64,000 bases of DNA. It comes from Caulifigura coniformis. GTDB lineage: Bacteria > Planctomycetota > Planctomycetia > Planctomycetales > Planctomycetaceae. How positions within the stretch are numbered: the first letter of the stretch is position 1; each line of letters opens with the position of its first letter. Positions 26,062-32,859 of the stretch are shown here, piece after piece. Where the stretch lies: positions 6,163,439-6,227,438 of the forward strand of contig NZ_CP036271.1 in assembly GCF_007745175.1 (NCBI RefSeq). Direction: 5' to 3'. The notes beneath the pieces are model-generated. The model was not told where the DNA came from, made no database searches, and saw nothing but the letters and a program-made list of their open reading frames with translations. The translations under genes were made by a program, and so were the position numbers.

Positions 26062-26108
26062 TGCATGGCATGCAAGAGGTCAGCGGTTCGAGCCCGCTAT
26101 CCTCCACC
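26062..26108 (+). other. attR-like 3' half of a tRNA-Ala(GGC) gene
   Basis: The segment holds an anticodon loop ATGGCAT (anticodon GGC), the AGAGGTC variable region, a perfect T-arm (AGCGG, TTCGAGC, CCGCT) and the acceptor 3' strand ATCCTCC with discriminator A. No matching GGAGGAT or D-arm occurs upstream, so the tRNA is truncated on its 5' side. CCA is not encoded. This is what tRNA-targeted integration leaves at the integrase-proximal end. Confidence 0.8.
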
Positions 26109-26112
26109 TTCA

Positions 26113-26146
26113 AAGCCCTGAGTCGGAAACGACTTAGGGCTTTTTT
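26113..26146 (+). terminator. Original terminator of the target tRNA-Ala gene
   Basis: AAGCCCTGAGTCG pairs with CGACTTAGGGCTT around a GAAA tetraloop, followed by TTTTTT. It begins 5 nt after the tRNA fragment. From here to 26394 no gene is supported. Confidence 0.9.
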
Positions 26147-26394
26147 CGTTTGGAGCGCGGGTGGACGCGATCGAGCATCGCTCCCCCCGGACGCGAACGC
26201 CGCTTGTTTGCCACATTGCTGCTGAACCTCGAATGAATCTCAATGCCCGGCGGGAGCGTTTTGAGAGATCTGCGACGGTTTGATGGGAGGCTTGTTCGCG
26301 GAGTCTGCTTCTTCCTCCATTTTCATCACGCCGGAGTCGCCGGTGTTCACGCGGTGGGGCTGGAACGTGCGGTTTCGAGAACGGTTGAGATTCT

Positions 26395-28092
26395 CTACGG
26401 CGCTGGTGCCTCTCTGGGCGTGATGCCCTGAACGGGCTCTACGGGTCGCTCGGCCGAGGGCGGCAACGGGGTGCGTTGCTTGAGGGCCATGGCCTGGGCC
26501 TGTCGGCTGAAGTCGATCGACTCTCCGAGGATCCGCATCGATTCCTGGTCGGCGTGGAAGCCATTCGAGTTTTCGCTGCTGACAAAGTCGAGTCGCCACA
26601 TCGCCTGCTTCTGCAGTTCCAGAATGGGAGCCATGACCTCTTCCGGCGCGCCGGCCGACTGGGCCTCGCGGATGGCGTCCAGCATGTCCGTCATCGCGAC
26701 GGCCGCGCGTTCGAGCTGCGAGGCGGTGCGTTTCTGGATGGTCTGCACTTTGTCGAGCAGTTCGGCTTCAGGGACGTTGTGACAGACCTGGCAGGCGCGG
26801 TTGATGTTGAGGAGGGGACTGCGGACCCAGTGACTGCTCACTTTCATGGCGCCCTGGCGTTCGTAGGGCATGTGGCAGTCAGCGCAGCTGACTCCGCTGC
26901 GGGCGTGGATGCCCTGGCTCCACATTTCAAATTCCGGATGCTGCGCCTTGAACGCCGGGGCCCCGGTTTCGCCGTGCTTGAAATCCAGGAACTTCGAGCC
27001 ATCCGGGAAAAGATGCTCGTTGTAGGTCGCCTCAATCTGTTCGATCTTCAGCCCCTTGTTCCACGGGAAGAACAGGGTTTCCTTCGACGCGCAGTAGTAT
27101 TCGACGTGGCACTGTCCGCAGACATAGCTCCGTAGTTCCTGCCGCGAGGCGTGCACATTGGGGTCGTAGGGGGTCGTACGATTGCCCTTTCGCCAGCGTT
27201 CTATGCTCGGGAGATGAGGAACGCTGTCGTCGCTCGCGGCGAGAGCCGCGATGCCCTTGATGAAGCCAGGCCGGGTGACGCGGATCTGCATTGATGTCGG
27301 GTCGTGGCAGTCGATGCAGCCGACGGGATGGGCGTCGCCGACATGCGGATCACCGCTCGCCGGCGGTTTTGCCGGCTGGCTGGCCTTGTCGGGCTCGAGG
27401 GCCATAACGGGCGCAGCGCCGCCCGGAAACAGGGCCAGGGATTCGCCGGGAGTGCCGTCGGGAGTCTTGAGAAGTTCAGTATGGGCCGCGGCGTAGTCCA
27501 GTTTTCCGGCCACTTCGAATCCCTTCATGACGGCGGCCCAGTTGAAGTCGCCGGCGAGGGCTTTTTCGTCGGCCGGTTCTCCGAGGGCTTCCAATCCGAG
27601 CCGGCGGTACGTCGGAATAATGGAAGCGTGGCAGTGGAGGCAGGCGCCGCTTTGCGGGCGCTTCGTCACTCGTTCCGTCACTTCCTGATCGAGCAGCATG
27701 TAGGCGTGGCCCCGTGCCTCGCGGTAGTCGATGCTGAAGGCGTAGCCGGCGTACAGCCGCTTGAGCCAGGGGTGTTCTTCGAGCTTGCTCGCGGGCATGG
27801 CGCTCGATCCCCCGTGCACGGTCTCGCTGTCGTCGACCGTACGACGGTAGGTCTCGAACTGCGTTGGCCAGTTGGCGCCCCAGGGGACCGGATCGGTGCT
27901 GATTTCGTTGACTTCAACGACCCGGACGAACGGCTGGCGCGATTCCTGTCGGTGCTCGAAGATCGTCACCAGCAGCGCCGTCACGCCGAAAGTGGCGACA
28001 ACGACGGCGGCGAACAGGGCGGCCGCCAGGTACCATCCACGCGATGAGCGAGGTTTTTCCACGGCCGGAGTCTGCGGGCTGTCGGAGGTCAT
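26395..28092 (-). CDS. nrfA: Ammonia-forming cytochrome c nitrite reductase, catalytic subunit (NrfA) with CXXCH haem 1
   Basis: The 565-residue enzyme reduces nitrite to ammonium by six electrons in the periplasm (DNRA). A membrane anchor or uncleaved signal lies at residues 21-45. Five haem motifs are present: CLHCH (151-155), CIDCH (259-263), CGQCH (325-329), CADCH (403-407) and CQVCH (434-438). In classical NrfA the active-site haem uses CXXCK; here the first motif ends in His, as in a known minority type that needs no special NrfEFG lyase. A Pro/Ala/Gly-rich insert lies near residues 205-255. Start ATG 28092 has AAGGAAG upstream and lies 38 nt after nrfH; the open frame continues upstream but is not plausible protein. 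Confidence 0.92.
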   Translation of the reverse strand: MTSDSPQTPAVEKPRSSRGWYLAAALFAAVVVATFGVTALLVTIFEHRQESRQPFVRVVEVNEISTDPVPWGANWPTQFETYRRTVDDSETVHGGSSAMPASKLEEHPWLKRLYAGYAFSIDYREARGHAYMLLDQEVTERVTKRPQSGACLHCHASIIPTYRRLGLEALGEPADEKALAGDFNWAAVMKGFEVAGKLDYAAAHTELLKTPDGTPGESLALFPGGAAPVMALEPDKASQPAKPPASGDPHVGDAHPVGCIDCHDPTSMQIRVTRPGFIKGIAALAASDDSVPHLPSIERWRKGNRTTPYDPNVHASRQELRSYVCGQCHVEYYCASKETLFFPWNKGLKIEQIEATYNEHLFPDGSKFLDFKHGETGAPAFKAQHPEFEMWSQGIHARSGVSCADCHMPYERQGAMKVSSHWVRSPLLNINRACQVCHNVPEAELLDKVQTIQKRTASQLERAAVAMTDMLDAIREAQSAGAPEEVMAPILELQKQAMWRLDFVSSENSNGFHADQESMRILGESIDFSRQAQAMALKQRTPLPPSAERPVEPVQGITPREAPAP

Positions 28093-28130
28093 TGCAGGGG
28101 CTTCCTTTTCGCTCAGCAATCGATCGGATG

Positions 28131-28640
28131 CTATCGCAGCGCATGCCCGACGTCGGTGTGGCAATGCACACACGTTGGAGACTCGCCGTTCCGGTCCACC
28201 ATCAGAATCTCGTGGACGTAATCCTTGTGGCAGTGAATGCAGGTCCCCTGTGTGACGCGATGATTTCGCGGCTTGATGGTGATCGGATCGTGGAAGTTGC
28301 CCAGAGTGAAGGCCAGCGAGTGGAAGAATCCGTTGTCCCCTTTCACAACCCATTTCCCGATCGGATCGTGAGGGAGATGGCAGTCGTTGCAAACCGCGAC
28401 ATGCCGGTGGCTCGATTTCTGCCAGGCGTCGAAATGGTCCTGCATCACGTGGCAGTTCACGCACATCGTGGGGTCGCTGCTCAGGTAGCTCCAGCCTTTC
28501 CCGTAGCCGAATGTGAATGCCCCGATGCCGCTCAGGATGCCCAGCAGGATGACCAGCATGCCGATGGCGGTGCGGCTCCGCGAGCGTTGAACTCTTGGAA
28601 TCAGTGGAGGCATCGAGTCGCTGGAGGGCGAGGGTGTCAT
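28131..28640 (-). CDS. nrfH: Cytochrome c nitrite reductase small subunit, quinol dehydrogenase (NrfH)
   Basis: The 169-residue NapC/NirT-family protein takes electrons from menaquinol and passes them to NrfA. It has one membrane helix (about 25-45) and four CXXCH haem motifs: CVNCH (60-64), CNDCH (84-88), CIHCH (134-138) and CVHCH (157-161). DPTMCVNCHVMQ matches the family's first-haem region, where Met is the unusual ligand. It precedes nrfA directly in one operon. An AGGAAATC site supports the ATG at 28640. No nrfEFG or maturation genes are visible nearby. Confidence 0.92.
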   Translation of the reverse strand: MTPSPSSDSMPPLIPRVQRSRSRTAIGMLVILLGILSGIGAFTFGYGKGWSYLSSDPTMCVNCHVMQDHFDAWQKSSHRHVAVCNDCHLPHDPIGKWVVKGDNGFFHSLAFTLGNFHDPITIKPRNHRVTQGTCIHCHKDYVHEILMVDRNGESPTCVHCHTDVGHALR

Positions 28641-28821
28641 CCTGATTTCCTGACCTGTGCACGCATTTGCTGAGGCGTGGTCTCTGAGTCAACGTCCCAG
28701 ATGATCGGCCTCGATGTTACCAGCCGGCATGTAGCGGGCCAGTGCTTCGCGGCTTAACGCGTCTCGGCGTGAGATCGTTTCTCATCGCAGGGAATTCGTA
28801 GCGAACGGAAAGACGACGTCG

Positions 28822-29721
28822 TCAGTCGTCGTCCAGCTTGTGGCGGGCTTCCGCCAGCTGCGCCTTCTGGGTTTGGTCAAGTTCGGGGTACTTCAGGTCC
28901 AGAGAACCGAGCGTCGTGGCGATGATCTCGGCAACGAGGGTCCGCGTGGCCCATTTGTTGTCGGCCGGGATCACGTACCACGGGGCGTGTTCGGTGCTTG
29001 TTTCCGAGAGAGCCTTTTCGTAGGCATCCTGGTAGGCGTCCCAGAATCCCCGTTCGGTGAGGTCCGCTGCCGAGAACTTCCAGTTCTTCTCTGGACGATC
29101 CAGCCTCTCGAGAAAGCGTTCCTTCTGGGCCTTTTTCGAGACATTCAGAAAGAACTTCAGGATGACCGTGCCGTTCCGGACGAGGTGCTGCTCGAAGGCA
29201 TTGATGTCTTCATAGCGTGCCGCCCAGAACTTCTTTCCTCGCTTTTCATCAGGCAGCTGCTGCGTCTGGAGCAGCTCGGGATGCACACGGACGACGAGCA
29301 CGTCTTCATAGTAGGAGCGGTTGAAGATTCCGATCCGACCACGCTCGGGCAGAGACTTCATGTACCGCCAGAGGAAGTTGTGATCGAGGTCTTCGGCCGA
29401 TGGTCTTTTGAAACTGAAAACCTGGCAGCCCTGCGGATTGACGCCTGACATGACGTGCTTGATCGTCCCGTCCTTGCCGGCCGCATCCATGGCCTGAAAA
29501 ATCACGAGGAGGGCATATCGGTTGTCGGCGTACAACAGTTCCTGCGCCTCTGCGAGTTCGGCGAGATTTCTCTCGAGAACTTCGCGGGCGCGGGCCTTGA
29601 CGTCATCCTTGTCGAGTTCTTTCAGCTGCTTCGTCTGCGCCCAGCCGGTGTCGCGATCCTGCAACCGGAATTTCTTTCCCGGTTCGACACGGAGGGCTTC
29701 AAGGATGTCCTTCTTGAGCAT
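28822..29721 (-). CDS. Polyphosphate kinase 2 family protein (PPK2)
   Basis: The 299-residue enzyme transfers phosphate between polyphosphate and nucleotides. It carries the PPK2 Walker A DAAGKDG (79-85), the lid/Walker B region FNRSYYEDV (133-141), [16 protein letters not shown] and NWKFSAADL. Length and motifs fit single-domain PPK2, which usually makes NTP from NDP or NMP; which substrate cannot be told from this. It is the last gene of a minus-strand run with glycosidases (28822-35586), placed to supply nucleotide triphosphate for sugar metabolism. GAGG precedes the ATG. Confidence 0.92.
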   Translation of the reverse strand: MLKKDILEALRVEPGKKFRLQDRDTGWAQTKQLKELDKDDVKARAREVLERNLAELAEAQELLYADNRYALLVIFQAMDAAGKDGTIKHVMSGVNPQGCQVFSFKRPSAEDLDHNFLWRYMKSLPERGRIGIFNRSYYEDVLVVRVHPELLQTQQLPDEKRGKKFWAARYEDINAFEQHLVRNGTVILKFFLNVSKKAQKERFLERLDRPEKNWKFSAADLTERGFWDAYQDAYEKALSETSTEHAPWYVIPADNKWATRTLVAEIIATTLGSLDLKYPELDQTQKAQLAEARHKLDDD

Positions 29722-29787
29722 AGATGTCGCCTCGTGAAATGGCGGCCGCGCAGCGGTCGCCGCGCGAAGAATCGGGACAACGGACGC

Positions 29788-30438
29788 TCAGGTGACAGGC
29801 AGCCCCTTCTGCTTCTGAAATTCACGGCGGGTTTCAGCGCCGATGAAGTGGTAGGTCTGCCCTTCGTGCTGCAGGGAGTCGGCAGCGGCGTACTTTGGGA
29901 ACTGCGTTCCGCTGATCGGGTCGGTGACAGTTTTTCCCTTGAGGTAGAACTGGTTCTGGTGGAGTGCCAGGTAGGTCTGCACGAACTCGACAATCCGGTC
30001 GTCAAGCCATTGACCGACGGCCGCTTCATCGACCTGGTCGAGGGGAAACTCCATCCGGCGATGAGGCTCGAATTTCATCAGGATGGGGAGGACGTGCAGG
30101 TTGTAGTCCAGGATCACATTGCGGACTTCGAAGTCGGGCAGGGCGGAAAACGTGAGTGCGATCTCGGCGAGCGGCGACTTGAACGCGAACTTTGCGGCCT
30201 TCTGCAGCGGCGTGATCGCCGGCCTAACTTGGACTTTCTGGCCGAACTTCTGGGCGAGCGCCTCCAGACGCGGTCCCCAGACTTTCTTCAGCTGTTCGCA
30301 GACATCCTGAAACTTCGCAATGCGCTGCTCTTTCGCCTGATGCGCCTGAACTTGTTCCTCCTGGAACTCCTTGATCGATTTTTCAACGGTTGCGAACTCG
30401 GCGTCGATTCGGCTGAGAAGTGTAGAGAGATCGGACAT
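29788..30438 (-). CDS. Hypothetical protein with coiled coil and Cys-less YHS-like C-terminus
   Basis: The 216-residue product begins with a predicted coiled coil (about 1-55, KSIKEFQEEQVQAHQ and so on), a central alpha/beta region (75-165), and a C-terminal segment TDPISGTQFPKYAAADSL followed by EGQTYHFIGAETRREF. The latter resembles a YHS domain (metal-binding DPVCGM, then Y-F-C) but the Cys residues are replaced, so metal binding by that motif is unlikely. It lies 66 nt after the GH13 gene and 66 nt before PPK2, co-directional with both. A good GAGG site supports the ATG at 30438. Function unknown. Confidence 0.75.
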   Translation of the reverse strand: MSDLSTLLSRIDAEFATVEKSIKEFQEEQVQAHQAKEQRIAKFQDVCEQLKKVWGPRLEALAQKFGQKVQVRPAITPLQKAAKFAFKSPLAEIALTFSALPDFEVRNVILDYNLHVLPILMKFEPHRRMEFPLDQVDEAAVGQWLDDRIVEFVQTYLALHQNQFYLKGKTVTDPISGTQFPKYAAADSLQHEGQTYHFIGAETRREFQKQKGLPVT

Positions 30439-30504
30439 GGATGACCTCGATATCGGGAACCTGAATCGCGACGGTGGACCGCCGACGTACGAAAGCCTCA
30501 GCGA

Positions 30505-31992
30505 TCAACTTTGCTTCAGCGGCTCCATCCAGAACAGCGACACCTTCCAGGCAGTCGCATCAATAAACAGGCCGGTCGAGGCGAGCTCGGAGCCGCGTCG
30601 ATCGTAAACTTCCTCAGTGAACAGGTCGACGAGACGCCATTCGTGACTCGTGGAAACGAGGTCGTGGAGTCGCAGGCGACATTGGCTGGCATGCGGGGCA
30701 TAATTCACGATCACCAGCGCCTGCTCACCCTCCGCTCCGATCCATCGGTACGCAATGAAACAATCGTTCGTCGGGTTTCCGTCCCACGCGGGAGAGCACT
30801 CCAGCAGCTGCCAGTGGCCGCTGCGAAAGAGGGGCCGCTTCAGGACGTCGAGCAGCCGGCGGTAAAAGCTCCGGAGTTCTTCGTCGACTGTCTCGGCCGG
30901 GGCCCGGCCGAGGTGCGGCGACAAGTGGACTTTCCTCCCCTCGAACTGGCCGTCCTGGAAGAACCGCAGACCGGGCGAGAAGAACGTAATGACCGCTGCG
31001 GCTTCATGTGGGCCGTGAGGCAGCGTGGCTGCCGCGCGGGGTTCGTCGTGGTTCTCGAGGAATCTCGCCAGCTTGTTCTGAAATGCGAGATCGGCGTGGA
31101 GGTGGCCGCGAACCGGAGCGGCATGCAGATCGCGGAGCCGGTCGTAGAGCCGCTTGTCATACGTGTAGTCAAAGCCCTGCTGCTGCAGTTCCCACTCAAG
31201 ATCCCAATACACCTCCGCCATCAGGGTGAAACCAGGGACCGCGGCTTTGACGGCCTGAATGGCCTTCGGCCAGAAGAGATCCGGCCGCAGACCCCACGTC
31301 CGCTCGAACACGTCCGGTAGCAGCAGCATGGCCATATCGCAGCGGACGCCGTCGCAGAGCTTCGCGATCGTCTGGAGTTCAGCGAGCATCGCCTCCTGAA
31401 CGGCCGGCGCCGCGTAGTTCAGTTGCAGCGCGTCGGGCCAGCCCGGGAAATAGGGATCTCGACCAAGTGCGAAGATCCGTTCCTCCGATCTCCGCCGGAT
31501 TCGCACGTAGTTGCGGGGTTGCTCGGCGAGCAGATTCTCATTGCCGGCGATGTAGTATTCGGGATGCGATTCGACCCACGGATGATCGAGCCCGGTGTGA
31601 TTGGGAACGAAGTCGAGCATCAGCTTGAGGCCGCGGCGGCTCATCCGCGAGCGAAGCCGGCTCAGCGCCGCGTTGCCGCCGAGGCTCGTGTGGACCTGAT
31701 AGCCGGTAATCGCGAATCCCGATCCGGGAATGTCGTCGTCCATCAAGTCGAGAAGGGTCCGCTCGAATCCGGCCCGCCATTCCGGATTGGTTCGCGACAC
31801 CTCGCGGCTGGCCGTTCCCGTCTGCCAGACGCTGAGCAGCCAGATCCAGTCAAAGCCGTTGTTCGCCCATTCCTCCAGCGACGCATCGGGGATGTCATCG
31901 AGCGTCGCCGGGCGTCCAATCTGACGCGACAGGTCGGTCAACCACGCTCGGGTGTTGACCTGGTACAGCAGCGGGCAGTTCGTCGTGGTCAT
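30505..31992 (-). CDS. GH13-family alpha-amylase-like glycosidase
   Basis: The 495-residue cytoplasmic protein has the GH13 TIM-barrel motifs: region I LMLDFVPNHTG (about 124-134), region II GVRCDMAM with nucleophile Asp219, region III LMAEVYWD with acid/base Glu260, and region IV FLENHDEPRA with Asp316. All three catalytic acids are present, so it should be active on an alpha-glucan, trehalose-like or glucosyl substrate. There is no signal peptide and no carbohydrate-binding domain. Its start overlaps the stop of the upstream membrane gene by ATGA, so the genes are translationally coupled. Confidence 0.88.
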   Translation of the reverse strand: MTTTNCPLLYQVNTRAWLTDLSRQIGRPATLDDIPDASLEEWANNGFDWIWLLSVWQTGTASREVSRTNPEWRAGFERTLLDLMDDDIPGSGFAITGYQVHTSLGGNAALSRLRSRMSRRGLKLMLDFVPNHTGLDHPWVESHPEYYIAGNENLLAEQPRNYVRIRRRSEERIFALGRDPYFPGWPDALQLNYAAPAVQEAMLAELQTIAKLCDGVRCDMAMLLLPDVFERTWGLRPDLFWPKAIQAVKAAVPGFTLMAEVYWDLEWELQQQGFDYTYDKRLYDRLRDLHAAPVRGHLHADLAFQNKLARFLENHDEPRAAATLPHGPHEAAAVITFFSPGLRFFQDGQFEGRKVHLSPHLGRAPAETVDEELRSFYRRLLDVLKRPLFRSGHWQLLECSPAWDGNPTNDCFIAYRWIGAEGEQALVIVNYAPHASQCRLRLHDLVSTSHEWRLVDLFTEEVYDRRGSELASTGLFIDATAWKVSLFWMEPLKQS

Positions 31993-32780
31993 GGTGCAGA
32001 GTTCTCGATCTGAAGCTTGCGACCGAGGTCGATCATCAACTGGGGGCCAATTCGCAGAGTGCCTTCGGTCGGTCGGTCCAGGTCGGCAACCAGCGTCAGG
32101 ATGGTGGAGAACGTCAGCACGACGGCGATCAATGCCGGCGACCGTCTCGACCGGCTCAGCCCTTCAAGGTAGCCGAGGACTCCCATCGACAGCACCGTCA
32201 CCACGACAAGGGCCAGCCAGACAATCCCGGGCAGGCGTCCCTGAAGTCCGAACGTGACTCGTTTGGTGTGCAGGTCGATCACGTCGTTGAGCGAACTGAT
32301 GAACAGTGCGGTCACCGCCGATCGATCCGTCTCGGCCGCCCTCAGGGCGAATGCCCAGAGCTGGTCATGAATCTTTTCCGATTCCTGGATGGCGGGCCAC
32401 ATGGTCTCCGGCGTCCTGGCGTTCATCCGGATCTCGACATACTTGCGAAGCCCGGTCTGAATCCTCGCGCACTGGTCGGGTGGGAGAGTCTGCGAACGCA
32501 GGAAACAGGTGCCGATCGCATTGACCTCGTCAATCAGAGCCGACCGTCGTTCTTCGAATCTCGCCCCAGTAAAGCCGAACGTGAACGCCAGAAAGAAGGC
32601 GAGCAGACCCAGCGCGGCCGCGGACATGGCGCCGACCGGGGCTTCCTTTTCATCGGGCGTTACATCCCGCCGGAACCGGCCGAGTCGGTAGCCCAGTTCG
32701 ATCACGCAGTGAACGACAGCCACCGTCAGGGGGAAGAACGCCCACAAAGGAATCGCATCCATCCAGGTGAAGCCAGGCAT
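31989..32780 (-). CDS. DUF4239-like (bestrophin-like) membrane protein
   Basis: The 263-residue protein has two N-terminal helices (about 12-32 and 50-72), a long soluble helical middle with RFEERRSALIDEVNAIGT, and two C-terminal helices (about 185-205 and 215-235). The motif LGLLAFFLAFTFGFTGARF is typical of the DUF4239 or bestrophin-like family, sometimes proposed as channels. It overlaps the GH13 gene by 4 nt. AGGAG precedes its ATG. The role in a glycosidase operon is unknown. Confidence 0.78.
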   Translation of the reverse strand: MPGFTWMDAIPLWAFFPLTVAVVHCVIELGYRLGRFRRDVTPDEKEAPVGAMSAAALGLLAFFLAFTFGFTGARFEERRSALIDEVNAIGTCFLRSQTLPPDQCARIQTGLRKYVEIRMNARTPETMWPAIQESEKIHDQLWAFALRAAETDRSAVTALFISSLNDVIDLHTKRVTFGLQGRLPGIVWLALVVVTVLSMGVLGYLEGLSRSRRSPALIAVVLTFSTILTLVADLDRPTEGTLRIGPQLMIDLGRKLQIENSAP

Positions 32781-32859
32781 CAGGCACGCTCCTGATGATC
32801 TGGAGAAAGGCCGGTCGGCTCCGGAGACGTCGTCCTCTCGAAACCTGGCAGAGGGGACA

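Larger units (their letters stand above)
1..26108. mobile_element. Right-hand part of a tRNA-Ala-integrated genomic island carrying metal-resistance genes
   Basis: The right border is a 3' half of tRNA-Ala(GGC) at 26062-26108, and a tyrosine integrase lies directly inside it (24982-25977). The tRNA half reads on the plus strand and lacks its 5' half, so the intact tRNA should stand at the left end of the element, outside this window. The cargo is almost entirely metal handling: RND efflux operon, P1B-4 ATPase, His/Cys-rich secreted proteins, and an ABC unit. By eye the island is less G+C-rich than the DNA right of 26.4 kb. Left extent, and whether the whole stretch arrived at once, cannot be seen. 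Confidence 0.75.

Noticed and set aside
26021-26108. A complete functional tRNA-Ala at the island edge
   Set aside because: No acceptor 5' strand or D-arm precedes the anticodon arm, so only the 3' half is present.
28093-28692. Upstream extension of the NrfA frame to 765 residues
   Set aside because: It overlaps nrfH in another frame on the same strand and lacks any domain; the ATG at 28092 has a good ribosome site.
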